Positions 34,606 through 44,841 of a stretch of DNA of 64,000 nt are shown piece by piece (the stretch's first letter is position 1; the number at the start of each line of letters is the position of its first letter). The stretch spans positions 2,256,001 through 2,320,000 of the forward strand of contig NZ_CP096016.1 in the NCBI RefSeq assembly GCF_023650515.1, in the 5' to 3' direction. The stretch comes from Alkalimarinus coralli. Lineage in GTDB: Bacteria; Pseudomonadota; Gammaproteobacteria; Pseudomonadales; Oleiphilaceae. Under the pieces are notes generated by a model. That model saw nothing but the letters and a program-made list of their open reading frames with translations, was not told where the DNA came from and searched no databases. Both the position numbers and the translations under genes were made by a program.

Positions 34606-34888
34606 GCAGCAATCAATACAGCCAGCATGAGCCTCGCAAAGCACCGAAATGGAAACACCTGCGCTGAAACAATCAAATAACTAATGTAACGAAGTCGAAC
34701 AACTTAAATAATGACGCCAATGGTTTTCTCTGGCAGAATCATTGTCTAATCACAAAAAGATAAAAATAATGATATTGCCGCTTCTTACTGTTGATAAAAA
34801 CAACGTTCACCATTAACAATCAATTGACCAAATAATAAAGCGGCGGCAAACGACTCAATCAGCCATTGAAGGCACCAGGGGATAGATA

Positions 34889-35581
34889 ATGAAAATTGGA
34901 CTACTTGAAGACGAAGTAGAACAAGCACGAAACTTAAGTGACGCATTGATAGAAAAAGGACACACCTGTGAATTTTTCCACAATGGTCAATCTTTTCTAT
35001 ATGCCGTCACACACAATAGTTATGACCTTCTCATAATGGACTGGCAGCTGCCAGATATGGAAGGGACAGAAGCATTAAGAGATGTTCGCAAAGAGCTTAA
35101 TTGGAAAATTCCAGTTATCTTTCTTACTCAAAGAGACAGCGAAGAAGATATTATCACCGCGCTGGAAGCAGGTGCTGATGACTATCTTGTAAAGCCCGCC
35201 CGAATTGGGGAATTAGTAGCAAGAATAAGCGCACTCTCCCGCAGAACATCAACTGAAGAGGAGAGCAAAAGCGAAACGTTTACACAAGGTCCTTTCGAAA
35301 TAGATATGCACGCCCGGACTATTCAGTGTAACGGAGAGCCGGTCCCGATGACTGACAAAGATTTCGAACTGGCTGTATTTATGTTCCAGAATGTCGGCCG
35401 GCTACTTTCAAGAAACTATTTGCTTGAGAGAGTCTGGGGAGTATCAAGCGACCTGAACACCCGAACAGTCGATACTCACGTCAGCCGGCTAAGACGTAAA
35501 CTTGGCATTAAACCAGAAAATGGATTTCGCATAAAAACAATTTATCAACATGGTTACCGCCTGGAAACTGTCGCGGAATGA
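34889..35581 (+). CDS. OmpR/PhoB-family response regulator
   Basis: A 230-residue two-component regulator. The receiver domain (1-120) has the phospho-acceptor D51 in DLLIMDWQLPD and K102 in YLVKPAR. The winged-helix DNA-binding domain (about 135-227) has VPMTDKDFELAVFMFQNVGRLLSRNYLLERVWG and TRTVDTHVSRLRRKLG. The ribosome site AGGGGA precedes the ATG. It is followed by the LysM-FecR gene and the CHASE2 histidine kinase, its likely partner. Confidence 0.92.
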   Translation: MKIGLLEDEVEQARNLSDALIEKGHTCEFFHNGQSFLYAVTHNSYDLLIMDWQLPDMEGTEALRDVRKELNWKIPVIFLTQRDSEEDIITALEAGADDYLVKPARIGELVARISALSRRTSTEEESKSETFTQGPFEIDMHARTIQCNGEPVPMTDKDFELAVFMFQNVGRLLSRNYLLERVWGVSSDLNTRTVDTHVSRLRRKLGIKPENGFRIKTIYQHGYRLETVAE

Positions 35582-35784
35582 CAGTCCTTGCGGCGCATCA
35601 TGTGCGATACAGCTCATAGTATGTCAACTTGCACGAGCTAACTCGTACGGAGTCAACTCATACAGTGGCAAGTGGCATAGCGTATATGTATTAACGGTTA
35701 CAGGCCCTTTAACACGTCTGTTTAAAGATTAATGTAGCCCAATAGCGAGAGGTTTTTTAGAAGGTTTCATTTTCTAATTTTGCT

Positions 35785-37392
35785 ATGAAGTTATTGTGCT
35801 TTCCAAACAGATTTATTTTTTGCCTACTGTATTGCCTGCTTGCAGGCAATACCAGCGTGCAAGCACAGGGGGCAGGGTCACAACTATCCCCCATCGAGTG
35901 GCACTACACCATCAGGCCTAAAGATAATATCTGGGCCATAGGGGAAGAGTTTCTCAACAGCGCTCATAGCTGGGCAGACATTATTCGACACAATAAAATC
36001 GACAAGCCCAAAACGCTAACAGCAGGCACGGTGTTAAAAATCCCCGTTGACTGGCTTAAGCATCAGCCTGAGCCAGCAATGGCTGCCTCAGTGTCAGGCA
36101 GGGCGATGCTACGGCGCCACCTGGATAGCCACTTCTCTAATCTTACAAAAAATAGCGAGCTTCGAGTAGGTGATGAAATTACCACTTATGATGGCTCTGT
36201 TTTGATCCGCTTTGCCGATAGCTCCATCCTCAGGCTGGCATCCAATTCAAATCTGGTATTTAACCGGCTGACCCGATACGGCAAAACGGGCATGGCTGAT
36301 ACTCGCATGAGACTTCAGAAAGGCAGATTGTCAACTCATGTTACCCCTTTGAATGGTCGTGGCTCTCGATATGAAATAAACACACCTTCCGCCGTGGCTG
36401 CGGTCAGAGGCACTGCATTCAGACTTGCGACAAGTAAAGGCGCCACCCAGTTAGAGGTAACAGAAGGAGCAGTTAACTTCAGCAATAACACCCAATCAGT
36501 TATGCTGAAAACAGGACAAGGCACGGCCTTTCAAAGTGGCATGGTTCGCCCTTCAGTCGTTGATCTACCGAAAGCGCCAACACCTAAATCAATTATTACC
36601 AGCACTCAGCAACTGCCCGTTACATTTAGCTGGCTGGAACAGCAGGACATAACGACCTACTACTATCAGCTTTATAAAGGCTCAGACCAGGGCGAGTTGC
36701 TCGATGCCAGCTTTTTATCGAAGCCAGAAGTCACTTTGGATCACCTCACTAACGGCACTTACCTCGTTGCCATGAGAGCCGTCGATAGACAAGGTTTTAA
36801 TGGACTGGATCATCAGGTAAGCGTTGTTATTGGAATGGTTGCCAAAGCAGCCACACTGCTACAACCATCTAACGATTTGCTGGTGGACAATGACATGCCG
36901 GAGTTTACCTGGCAGTACAATAGTAAAAACGAACTATCACAGTTAGAGTTAGCTCGGGACTTCGAATTTACAGATATCATAAGCGCATCAGAGTATGCGC
37001 CCGACAACACGGCCCTGCCCAATAATAAGCTTCTTCCTGGCGAATATTACTGGCGAGTTAAAACACTGGCTGGCGGCGATAGCATTGCTTACAGCGATGT
37101 AAGAAGATTAAGAGTTCGAGGCATGTTACCTCCTAGCCGAATTATCAGCGTAAGCTACGTGGATAACAGAGCAAAGATATTCTGGAATAGTGTTCCTCAA
37201 GCGGATCACTACGTGCTGCAACTTGCCGAAGACTTTGAGTTTAAGAATGTTCTGTATGAAGACACCCTGACAAAGTCCAGTGCAAGTATTAAATTGTCTA
37301 AAGGCAAGCGATATTTTGCCCGAGTTAAAGGGGTTGGCAATGAACTGTTCAAATCAGAATTTAGCACCGGAAAAGAACTAAAAATAGAATAA
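35785..37392 (+). CDS. Exported LysM-FecR domain protein
   Basis: A 535-residue exported protein. A signal peptide (IFCLLYCLLAGNTSVQA) is followed by a LysM-like domain (WHYTIRPKDNIWAIGEEFLNS...LTAGTVLKIP, about 39-85) that should bind peptidoglycan. A FecR domain follows (VGDEITTYDGSVLIRFADSSILRLASNSNLVFNRL through YEINTPSAVAAVRGTAFRLAT, about 128-230). The rest has two or three fibronectin-like beta units (FSWLEQQDITTYYYQLYKG, PEFTWQYNSKNELSQLELARDFEFTD). It lies between the response regulator and the CHASE2 kinase and may be a periplasmic ligand or accessory of that kinase. The 203 bases upstream contain only small inverted repeats. Confidence 0.88.
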   Translation: MKLLCFPNRFIFCLLYCLLAGNTSVQAQGAGSQLSPIEWHYTIRPKDNIWAIGEEFLNSAHSWADIIRHNKIDKPKTLTAGTVLKIPVDWLKHQPEPAMAASVSGRAMLRRHLDSHFSNLTKNSELRVGDEITTYDGSVLIRFADSSILRLASNSNLVFNRLTRYGKTGMADTRMRLQKGRLSTHVTPLNGRGSRYEINTPSAVAAVRGTAFRLATSKGATQLEVTEGAVNFSNNTQSVMLKTGQGTAFQSGMVRPSVVDLPKAPTPKSIITSTQQLPVTFSWLEQQDITTYYYQLYKGSDQGELLDASFLSKPEVTLDHLTNGTYLVAMRAVDRQGFNGLDHQVSVVIGMVAKAATLLQPSNDLLVDNDMPEFTWQYNSKNELSQLELARDFEFTDIISASEYAPDNTALPNNKLLPGEYYWRVKTLAGGDSIAYSDVRRLRVRGMLPPSRIISVSYVDNRAKIFWNSVPQADHYVLQLAEDFEFKNVLYEDTLTKSSASIKLSKGKRYFARVKGVGNELFKSEFSTGKELKIE

Positions 37393-37456
37393 ATAGCGGC
37401 ATCAGCCGATAAAAATTAATCAAGGCACCTCGCTGTCTGACCGGGTTCAGCTTTTA

Positions 37457-40099
37457 ATGACTAGGGATAACACGCTTAATTTCCGTTCCTTTGAACAGTA
37501 TGTTCTTGCGCTCACTCTCGTCGCGCTGAGTGGCGTACTCATCTATACCCAGCTCCCTGAACGCCTGAATCTCATTGTTTATGACTTTGCCATTCGCTTA
37601 TCACCTCAGACTGTTGGGGAAAATACCGCCATTATCGCGGTCGACGAGAAAAGCCTTGACGCCTTGGGCCAGTGGCCTTGGAGACGGTCAACCCACGCAA
37701 AACTTATTGATCGCCTTTCAGACGCGGAAACCAAAGCCGTCGCCTTTGATATAATTTTTGCAGAGCCTGACTTAAATCACCCAGAAGATGATGCCGCTTT
37801 TGCCGAGGCAATAGCGCGCAATCGCAACGTATTTCTTCCGCTGCATATTCACCCCAGAAGCTATGAGACAACACTCTCAGAAGTCATACCGATCCCCGAA
37901 CTGACAGCGGCAGCAAAAAATCTCGGACACATACATGTTGAGCTGGACATTGATGGTATAGCAAGGGGGTTCTATTTAAAAGAAGGGCTTGGGGAGGCCT
38001 ATTGGCCAAGCATGTCTCTCGCTCTGGCTCAATCCACACACCCCGCAATTGCATTGCAGCTTGACCCGGTCGAAGACAATATGGAAGACATTGCAGCATT
38101 TGTTAATGTCCGTGAAGGCTACACCATGATCCCCTTCGCAGGTGTCGCTGGAACATTCCCAACATTCTCATATATTGATGTACTAAACGGAGACGTTTCA
38201 GAAGCGCAATTAAAAAACAAAGTCGTCCTTATCGGGGCGACGGCTGCGGGCTTAAGTGATGTGTTACCTACCCCTGTTTCAGGCCTTGCTTCCCCGATGC
38301 CAGGCGTTGAGATTCACGCCAATGCATATTCGGCACTAATTCAACAGGCAACAATACAACCACTTCAACAGCTGTGGGTTTATCTGTTAACCTTCGCTTT
38401 TGTGTTGATACCTGTACTGGTTCTTCCACGACTCTCTCCCGAGCAGGCACTTCCAGCGACATTGCTGCTAATCACTGGCGTTATTCTTTTTAGTCTGGCC
38501 GTACTATTTGTTGATCGACACTGGTACCCGCCTGCAGCCGCCGTTATCGGGCTCATCACCGCCTACCCTCTATGGAGTTGGCAGCGACTCTCGCAACTCA
38601 ATAAGTTTTTAAACAATGAGCTGGAGCGACTTCATCAGGAACCCGCCCTAACAGTGCGAAACTTGGCAGAAAGGCCCGTCAAGCAACTACTGTCAGCATT
38701 AACAACAATGCTAAAACCAGATGCTTATCTGCTATCAGCCGATGACACTGTGATCCAGAGCCACAATCAAAGCCAGTTGGTACACCCAAAAAAATTGACG
38801 CCTAATCACTGGTTTCACACGGCAAGCAGCAGCTGGATTAAGTTCTACCGAGGTCGAGATATTTATGAAATGGCACTTTATTGGGACGACACCCGGGATA
38901 TCGATAAAAAAAGAGCCTTTCTTCATCGCTTGAAAATGAATGATATCGCAAGAAAGCACGCCAGCGCATTTAAGCGATATGAGAAAATTGCCTCTCGAAT
39001 CGCTCAGGTGAGACTAGCGATAGACTCTATGGGCGACATGCGGCGCTTTATCTCAGACGGCTTTGAGAATATGCCCGATGGCGTTATTGTGACAGACCCG
39101 CTAGGCATTGTGCTTTTTATCAATAGCCATATAGAACAGTGGCTTAAATTGCCTAAACAGTCTGTTGAGGGACAGCCTATCTTAAATGTGCTTAAGCTTT
39201 CCCATGCTAACACCATGACTGAATCGCATTCGGGACACAACCAACGCGAACCCGACTGGGAAGCAATTATTCAGAAGGTACTGATCAATGGTGACCCCAG
39301 TATTGCAGAATCAACCTTAGGCGACAGAGATCTGATGTTTCACTTTGTACCTTCATTTGCATCAACTCCTGGTGGCGCAGGAATGATCATCAACCTGTCT
39401 GATGTAACATCGATAAAACAACAGCAGAGAGAACGAAACGAATTAGTTAGCTTTTTATCTCATGACGTAAGATCACCATTAGTCTCTCAGCTAGCGATGA
39501 TTGACGGATTAAAAAGCGGTAGGATTACCCTGGAAAGCGACACCTTCGACAAGATTGCTCACCATGCTCACCGAAGCCTCCACCTCGCGGAGCAGTTTCT
39601 ACAGCTAAACCGTGCCGAACAAGTCAACGATACACAGTTCTATGAGTGCGACCTGTTAACCATTATTGAAAACAGCGTTGATAGCATCGCCCACCAGGCT
39701 AACGATAAAGGCATTAAACTCTCTATCGAAGATGAAGATGAGCTCTGGATAAACGGAAATGCAGAGCTACTCGAAAGAGTACTAATCAACTTGCTATCCA
39801 ACTCAGTAAAATACAGTTACTCGGAAACCGAGGTCAACATCGCGCTTACTGAGACCGATAACCAGGCGGTATTGTCAATTCAGGATCAGGGTTTTGGTAT
39901 CGACGAAGAAGAACTCCCCTATATATTTGATCGATTCCGTCGCCAAAAAACATCAGAAAACAGCGGCCCGAAAGGGGCTGGTCTGGGCCTCAACTTTGTC
40001 AGTATTGTCATTGAAAAGCATCACGGCACTATCGATGTACAAAGCAAGTTAGGCGAAGGCACAACATTTATAATTAAACTGCCAATAAACCAGGGATGA
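37457..40099 (+). CDS. CHASE2-domain sensor histidine kinase
   Basis: An 880-residue sensor. An N-terminal membrane segment (14-34) precedes the periplasmic CHASE2 domain (about 35-290: DFAIRLSPQTVGENTAIIAVDEKSLDALGQWPWRRSTHAKLIDRL, VVLIGATAAGLSDVLPTPVSG). Three membrane helices (about 294-365) are next, then a linker, a PAS domain (about 530-650: NMPDGVIVTDPLGIVLFINSHIEQWL), HisKA with phospho-acceptor H669 in SFLSHDVRSP, and the HATPase domain (NLLSNSVKYS, DQGFGIDEEELPYIFDRFRR, GAGLGLNFV). It is last in the response regulator/LysM-FecR/kinase set, which looks like one signalling system. The input signal is unknown. Confidence 0.93.
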   Translation: MTRDNTLNFRSFEQYVLALTLVALSGVLIYTQLPERLNLIVYDFAIRLSPQTVGENTAIIAVDEKSLDALGQWPWRRSTHAKLIDRLSDAETKAVAFDIIFAEPDLNHPEDDAAFAEAIARNRNVFLPLHIHPRSYETTLSEVIPIPELTAAAKNLGHIHVELDIDGIARGFYLKEGLGEAYWPSMSLALAQSTHPAIALQLDPVEDNMEDIAAFVNVREGYTMIPFAGVAGTFPTFSYIDVLNGDVSEAQLKNKVVLIGATAAGLSDVLPTPVSGLASPMPGVEIHANAYSALIQQATIQPLQQLWVYLLTFAFVLIPVLVLPRLSPEQALPATLLLITGVILFSLAVLFVDRHWYPPAAAVIGLITAYPLWSWQRLSQLNKFLNNELERLHQEPALTVRNLAERPVKQLLSALTTMLKPDAYLLSADDTVIQSHNQSQLVHPKKLTPNHWFHTASSSWIKFYRGRDIYEMALYWDDTRDIDKKRAFLHRLKMNDIARKHASAFKRYEKIASRIAQVRLAIDSMGDMRRFISDGFENMPDGVIVTDPLGIVLFINSHIEQWLKLPKQSVEGQPILNVLKLSHANTMTESHSGHNQREPDWEAIIQKVLINGDPSIAESTLGDRDLMFHFVPSFASTPGGAGMIINLSDVTSIKQQQRERNELVSFLSHDVRSPLVSQLAMIDGLKSGRITLESDTFDKIAHHAHRSLHLAEQFLQLNRAEQVNDTQFYECDLLTIIENSVDSIAHQANDKGIKLSIEDEDELWINGNAELLERVLINLLSNSVKYSYSETEVNIALTETDNQAVLSIQDQGFGIDEEELPYIFDRFRRQKTSENSGPKGAGLGLNFVSIVIEKHHGTIDVQSKLGEGTTFIIKLPINQG

Positions 40100-40106
40100 C
40101 TTAATC

Positions 40107-40646
40107 ATGCTCGCACTCGTAAAGAACGCAAAAGAGACCGGTATTGAGTTTCTTCATAGAACCGCATCTGCGGAATATAACAACCTTATCGGTAAGACCG
40201 CACAAAAAGGGGCACTTCTGGCGGTCAATAAAATACTCGGTTTGGCCATTCCTTTCGCCACTAGAAACCACTTTGAAGTAATAGAGCTGGGTAACGGCTA
40301 CCTTAAAGCCAAGATACCCATCAAAGGCAACAAAAACCACATTGGAACCATGTACGCAGGGGCTCTGTTTACGGTTGCAGAGCTGCCAGGGGGAATCCTC
40401 TCAATCTTCAATTTTGATTCGAGCTACTACCCCATTCTTAAAGAGCTCAAAATGACCTATTTAAAGGTGGCCAAAAGCGATGTCACCGTTGAATTCCTGC
40501 TATCAGAAGACGAAATTGCACGAATTGAAAAAGAGTCATCGGCAACGGGTAAAAGCCCCTTTACCCTGAGAGGCAAGCTCATCGATGCAGATGGGGTTGT
40601 GGTCGCGGAATCGGAAGCCCATTACCAGGTCAGAAAGCAGCAGTAA
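40107..40646 (+). CDS. Hotdog-fold thioesterase-like protein (DUF4442/PaaI type)
   Basis: A 179-residue hotdog-fold protein: FATRNHFEVIELGNGYLKAKIPIKGNKNHIGTMYAGALFTVAELPGGILSIFNFD contains the helix-and-strand core, and VTVEFLLSEDEIARIEK and RGKLIDADGVVVAESEAHYQVRK the outer strands. Likely an acyl-CoA or similar thioesterase. It follows the histidine kinase by 7 bases, so it could be co-transcribed, but functional linkage is not obvious. Confidence 0.82.
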   Translation: MLALVKNAKETGIEFLHRTASAEYNNLIGKTAQKGALLAVNKILGLAIPFATRNHFEVIELGNGYLKAKIPIKGNKNHIGTMYAGALFTVAELPGGILSIFNFDSSYYPILKELKMTYLKVAKSDVTVEFLLSEDEIARIEKESSATGKSPFTLRGKLIDADGVVVAESEAHYQVRKQQ

Positions 40647-40831
40647 CAAGTCAGAAAACAGCAATAGCAAAGCATTGTTCAAAAACGCGAACCAGTGTTG
40701 AAGCAAAAGGCTGAAACCTTAGATGATAATCGCTACACTGCGTAAAGCAGCAAGTGCGTCTAATTGATAACAAGCACCCTAACAATAGAATATAAGCAAA
40801 TCCAATTAAAAACATAATGAGTCGGAAAGAT

Positions 40832-41830
40832 ATGTCCAAATACCACGTTTACGGCATCGGTAATGCCTTGGTTGATAAAGAGTTTGAAGTTGAAGAGCGT
40901 TTTTTGAAGTCAGCTAACATTGACAAAGGCCTAATGACGCTGGTCGAGCAGGATCGTTTAGTTGATATTCTCGATAAGCTTAAGTCAACCTATGGCCTTA
41001 AAAAGCGTGCCAGCGGTGGTTCAGCTGCAAACACTATCATTGCTGTAAGCTACTTTGGTGGCAAGACCTTCTATTCATGTAATGTTGCCAATGACGAAAC
41101 CGGCGACTTCTACGTCAAAGATCTAAAAGCTGCGGGTGTTGACACCAACTTGGGGGATAACAGGGAAGAAGGCACAACTGGAAAGTGCCTTGTAATGATT
41201 ACTCCTGATGCAGAGCGCACGATGAACACCTATCTCGGCATTACTGCTGACCTTGCATCCAGGCACTTGGATGAAGACGCCATTAACGCATCCGAGTATC
41301 TTTATATTGAAGGCTATCTTGTCTCCTCAGACAGCGCACGATCTGCTGCAATTGAAGCTAAAAAAGTAGCTGAAGCCAACGGCGTAAAAACAGCATTCAC
41401 GTTTTCAGACCCTGCAATGGTGCAGTTCTTTAAAGATGGCTTGGTTGAAATGATTGGAGATGGCGTCGACCTTCTCTTCTGTAATGAAGCTGAAGCACTC
41501 AACTTCAGTGACACAGATAATCTGGCAGATGCCGTCGAGCACCTTAAGCGTATTGCCAAGCGGTTTGCTATTACATTGGGCAGTAAAGGCGCGCTGGTTT
41601 TTGACGGTGAAAAACAGCTTAATATTGCACCACACAGCATCAAAGCGGTGGACTCCAATGGCGCTGGCGACATGTTTGCAGGTGCATTCCTCTATGCCAT
41701 TACCCATGGCTACAGTTATCAGCAAGCAGGTGATTTGGCAAGTCTGGCTTCCGCAGAAGTTGTATCAAACTTCGGGCCTAGACTAGAGTCAGAAAAGCAT
41801 CAGCAGATTAAAGAAAACGTACTGGGGTAA
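40832..41830 (+). CDS. Adenosine kinase, PfkB family
   Basis: A 332-residue sugar kinase of the adenosine kinase type: MSKYHVYGIGNALVDKEFEV at the start, KKRASGGSAANTIIAVSYFGGKTFYSCNVANDETGDFY, then the PfkB signature VDSNGAGDMFAGAFLY near the end with the catalytic Asp. It phosphorylates adenosine (or a related nucleoside) in purine salvage. The second ATG is used because that start fits the family and is preceded by GGAA; the first ATG five codons upstream has none. It stands alone and is followed by a good terminator. Confidence 0.88.
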   Translation: MSKYHVYGIGNALVDKEFEVEERFLKSANIDKGLMTLVEQDRLVDILDKLKSTYGLKKRASGGSAANTIIAVSYFGGKTFYSCNVANDETGDFYVKDLKAAGVDTNLGDNREEGTTGKCLVMITPDAERTMNTYLGITADLASRHLDEDAINASEYLYIEGYLVSSDSARSAAIEAKKVAEANGVKTAFTFSDPAMVQFFKDGLVEMIGDGVDLLFCNEAEALNFSDTDNLADAVEHLKRIAKRFAITLGSKGALVFDGEKQLNIAPHSIKAVDSNGAGDMFAGAFLYAITHGYSYQQAGDLASLASAEVVSNFGPRLESEKHQQIKENVLG

Positions 41831-41844
41831 CCCTGCTCAGAGAG

Positions 41845-41869
41845 TGGCCCTCTCGCACAAAGAGGGCCA
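41845..41869 (+). terminator. Terminator hairpin after the adenosine kinase gene
   Basis: Stem TGGCCCTCT and AGAGGGCCA with a 7-base loop, followed by TAGTTTAC, 15 bases after the stop codon. Confidence 0.7.
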
Positions 41870-41934
41870 TAGTTTACAAAGGGCCTGCTTCAACCAACGC
41901 AATCTTATCCTTTATCGTCGGCTAATATAGCCAG

Positions 41935-42123
41935 CTAAGCTTTTTTACCCAAGTTGATATGCCTTGGGCCAGACACACTTTCCTGGCCACTCACACCTGA
42001 ATTAATATGCTCAATTTGGCCTCCAGCCTCTAAAAAAGCAGCAGTTTGTTCTTCAATAGATTGCGAAGTGGCGGTTGCCGCTGAAGGCTTCTTTTTTGTC
42101 GTTGTTTTGGGCTTAGCAGTCAT
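41935..42123 (-). CDS. Small conserved hypothetical protein
   Basis: A 62-residue protein: a basic Lys/Thr/Ala-rich N-terminus (MTAKPKTTTKKKPSAATATS) and a conserved-looking tail with SIEEQTAAFLEAGG, QIEHINSGVSGQ and GPRHINLGKK. I recall similar small proteins in Marinobacter-like genomes, all of unknown function. The ribosome site is weak. The 313 bases upstream, to hisC, show no gene. Confidence 0.55.
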   Translation of the reverse strand: MTAKPKTTTKKKPSAATATSQSIEEQTAAFLEAGGQIEHINSGVSGQESVSGPRHINLGKKA

Positions 42124-42436
42124 AAGTAAGGTTCAATATAAGAAATGAGTTCCCCATTGTACATGAATCAGCCAGCATTACTTGATTCAGTAACAAATTA
42201 GTTTCTCCAAGCAGGTCATGAGATGGTTGAATTGCAGCGAGAAGCGAGGGTTATGAGAGAAATATATTTTCTTTCATTTAGATTTAAGTCACTCAACACT
42301 ATAATGGCCTACAGCGACAGCTATCCCCTAACTCGGAAACCCAGTCAGAACTTATAACCGGTCTTTAGGTTCAGATTGGGATGAGCAACATTTAGCACCA
42401 TCCATTTATTAGGCATAAAAAACAGAGATTTGAATT

Positions 42437-43495
42437 ATGAGCCGCTTCTGGAGCACAAAAGTAAACGAATTAACCCCTTATGTCCCTGGGGAGCAGCCCA
42501 AAGTATCTAACCTGATAAAACTTAACACCAACGAAAACCCTTACGGTCCTTCGCCGAAGGTGCTAGAGGCTCTGAAGGCAGAAGCAGCAGACACCCTGCG
42601 ACTCTACCCTGACCCTAACTCAGAGCAGTTAAAGAAGGCGGTAGCAGATTATTACGATGTTACCCAGGCACACGTTTTTGTCGGCAATGGCTCAGATGAA
42701 GTGCTAGCCCATACTTTTCAAGGACTCCTTAAGCAAGACAAGCCTCTACTCTTTCCTGATATCACCTACAGCTTTTACCCGGTTTATTGTGGTTTGTACG
42801 ATATTGAATACCAGACTCAGCCACTAACGGATTCGTTTGAAATCGACTTGTCTAGCTACCCAACTGAAAACGGCGGCATTATATTTCCAAACCCCAATGC
42901 GCCAACAGGGCGAGTACTGGCACTCAGTGAAATTGAATCCCTACTCAAGCAAAACACCCACTCTGTGGTTGTCGTCGACGAAGCCTATATAGACTTTGGC
43001 GGAGAGAGTGCTGTTCCTCTGGTAAAACAGTATCCAAATTTATTGGTGATTCAAACACTATCCAAGTCTCGCTCGCTGGCGGGTCTAAGGGTTGGCTTTG
43101 CCGTTGGCAGCCCAGAACTTATTGAAGGACTTGAAAGAGTTAAAAACAGCTTTAACTCTTACCCGCTTGACCGTTTTGCTATTAGTGGTTCAGTTGCCGC
43201 GCTTAAAGATCAGGCATACTTTCAGCAGACCTGTGCAGCGATCATTAATAGCCGTAACACATTGGTTGAACACCTCAACCAAATGCAATTCAATGTCCTG
43301 CCTTCAGCAACCAATTTCGTTTTTGCTGAGCACCCCGAACAATGTGCAACGGATCTCGCAGCCAAGCTTAGAGAGAGATCGATTATCGTCAGGCACTTTA
43401 AACAAGAAAGAATAAAGAACTTTTTGCGCATCACCGTTGGCACCGAGGAAGAGTGCCAGACACTTGTTAATGCGTTGAAGGAAATCCTGACATGA
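42437..43495 (+). CDS. hisC: Histidinol-phosphate aminotransferase
   Basis: A 352-residue class I/II aminotransferase of the HisC family: [78 protein letters not shown], and the PLP-binding lysine in [18 protein letters not shown]. It converts imidazole-acetol phosphate to histidinol phosphate in histidine synthesis. It stands outside any his operon here and overlaps the following SDR gene by 4 bases (ATGA), suggesting co-translation. Confidence 0.93.
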   Translation: MSRFWSTKVNELTPYVPGEQPKVSNLIKLNTNENPYGPSPKVLEALKAEAADTLRLYPDPNSEQLKKAVADYYDVTQAHVFVGNGSDEVLAHTFQGLLKQDKPLLFPDITYSFYPVYCGLYDIEYQTQPLTDSFEIDLSSYPTENGGIIFPNPNAPTGRVLALSEIESLLKQNTHSVVVVDEAYIDFGGESAVPLVKQYPNLLVIQTLSKSRSLAGLRVGFAVGSPELIEGLERVKNSFNSYPLDRFAISGSVAALKDQAYFQQTCAAIINSRNTLVEHLNQMQFNVLPSATNFVFAEHPEQCATDLAAKLRERSIIVRHFKQERIKNFLRITVGTEEECQTLVNALKEILT

Positions 43496-44313
43496 AAACG
43501 GTTGTCATTACAGGTGCATCAACCGGCATTGGCTATGCCTGTGTGGAAGCAAGCTTGAATGCCGGACATAGAGTGATTGCAACCGCGCGCAAAGAAGAAG
43601 ATCTGAAACAGCTCTCTAAAATGGGCGCAGAGGCCATCCACCTCGAATTGCTAAGCGAAGAGAGCGTTAACCGTGCCGCTGCAACAATACTGGAAATGAC
43701 AGACAGCCGCATTGATACCTTATTCAATAATGCCGGTTATGGTTTTCAGGTGGCCATGGAAGACTCAACCTGGCGAGGACTCAATGATCAGCATACAGCC
43801 AACGTAATAGGCCCTGTTATGCTGACTAACCAATTGCTGCCGGCATTGAGGGAGAATAGTCAACTAATATTCAATGGTTCCATACTAGGCGTTATAACGG
43901 TCGCCTTCCGTGGCCCTTACTGCATGTCAAAGCACGCGCTGGAAGCAGCAGTAGATGCCTATCGCTTAGAGCTGGAACCAAAAGGTGTATCGGTTCACAT
44001 GATTCAGCCTGGCCCTATTGAGGCCAGTTTCCGCTCCAACACGTTGGCGGTTTTAAACCAAACACTGAAGGGTAAAAAAACACGCCTTGACTACAGTAAT
44101 CACCTGGCTCGGCTTAATTCCCGTATAAACACCAAAGGCACACTGCCTGCATCGAGTGTGGCCGAGGTTTACTTAGGCATCGTCAATGGTAGGTATAGAA
44201 AGCCGAGATATCTGGTCACGCAGACAGCAAAATCTGCGGCCTTCTTTAAACGGCTATTAGGCTCAGCGTTTCATCGTATCGCTAAAAAAGCCGAACCCGT
44301 GATAGAACAATAG
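43492..44313 (+). CDS. Short-chain dehydrogenase/reductase
   Basis: A 273-residue SDR: the cofactor loop [23 protein letters not shown] (probably NADP(H)), LFNNAGYGF, the active-site serine in [10 protein letters not shown] and the YxxxK in [21 protein letters not shown]. The C-terminus is basic ([19 protein letters not shown]). Substrate unknown. Translationally coupled to hisC, but the association need not be functional. Confidence 0.88.
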   Translation: MKTVVITGASTGIGYACVEASLNAGHRVIATARKEEDLKQLSKMGAEAIHLELLSEESVNRAAATILEMTDSRIDTLFNNAGYGFQVAMEDSTWRGLNDQHTANVIGPVMLTNQLLPALRENSQLIFNGSILGVITVAFRGPYCMSKHALEAAVDAYRLELEPKGVSVHMIQPGPIEASFRSNTLAVLNQTLKGKKTRLDYSNHLARLNSRINTKGTLPASSVAEVYLGIVNGRYRKPRYLVTQTAKSAAFFKRLLGSAFHRIAKKAEPVIEQ

Positions 44314-44349
44314 GTTTAAGCAAACAACAGCGAATAATTCGATTAAGAC

Positions 44350-44610
44350 TTAGAGCTCTTCGATATCTTCAGGCCATGCCGCAACCAGGCTAAGTGAAAG
44401 CACTTCTACGCTCACAACCCCCCCTGATGCAGCAAGGTCTGATAATAAGCCTTGCTCGGTCAGGTCATCATTGTTAAGCGACATAGCAACATAAATTCTG
44501 TGACTTTGGTCTGTGGTGTCCCCCCCATAGAGCGCAGTCCGCTCCATACCAAACTCTTCAAATTTTAACCAAGTATCGCCAAACTTCTCAATAATCTGCT
44601 CTAGTGTCAT
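44350..44610 (-). CDS. Hypothetical protein
   Basis: An 86-residue acidic protein: MTLEQIIEKFGDTWLKFEEFG, then MERTALYGGDTTDQSHRIYVAMSLNNDDLTEQGLLSDLAASGGVVSVEVLSLSLVAAWPEDIEEL. No signal or membrane segment. I do not recognise the family. Convergent with the SDR gene. Confidence 0.6.
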   Translation of the reverse strand: MTLEQIIEKFGDTWLKFEEFGMERTALYGGDTTDQSHRIYVAMSLNNDDLTEQGLLSDLAASGGVVSVEVLSLSLVAAWPEDIEEL

Positions 44611-44727
44611 TGGTTCTGCCTACATAATTGAGTGAGAACAGCATTATAGTACTGTATAACCCGTATTCGATAGCATTTAGAGACTAAGATAAGGTAGAGA
44701 GTGTTTGAAGGCTATGGAGATCAGGAA

Positions 44728-44760
44728 ATCTCAAGCTTTCACAATGTGAACGCTTGAGAT
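44728..44760. repeat. Long hairpin in intergenic region
   Basis: ATCTCAAGC and GCTTGAGAT (9 bp) enclose an inner TTCACA/TGTGAA pair with one mismatch between the stems. It lies downstream of the START-domain gene (minus strand) and may end that transcript. There is no strong T-run. Confidence 0.5.
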
Positions 44761-44841
44761 AAATTGGCAACCGTTATCACTTACGTCTTTAATTTACAGC
44801 CCTGCATTTTTAAGGCGGTTATGCCAATTAATTATTAAACT

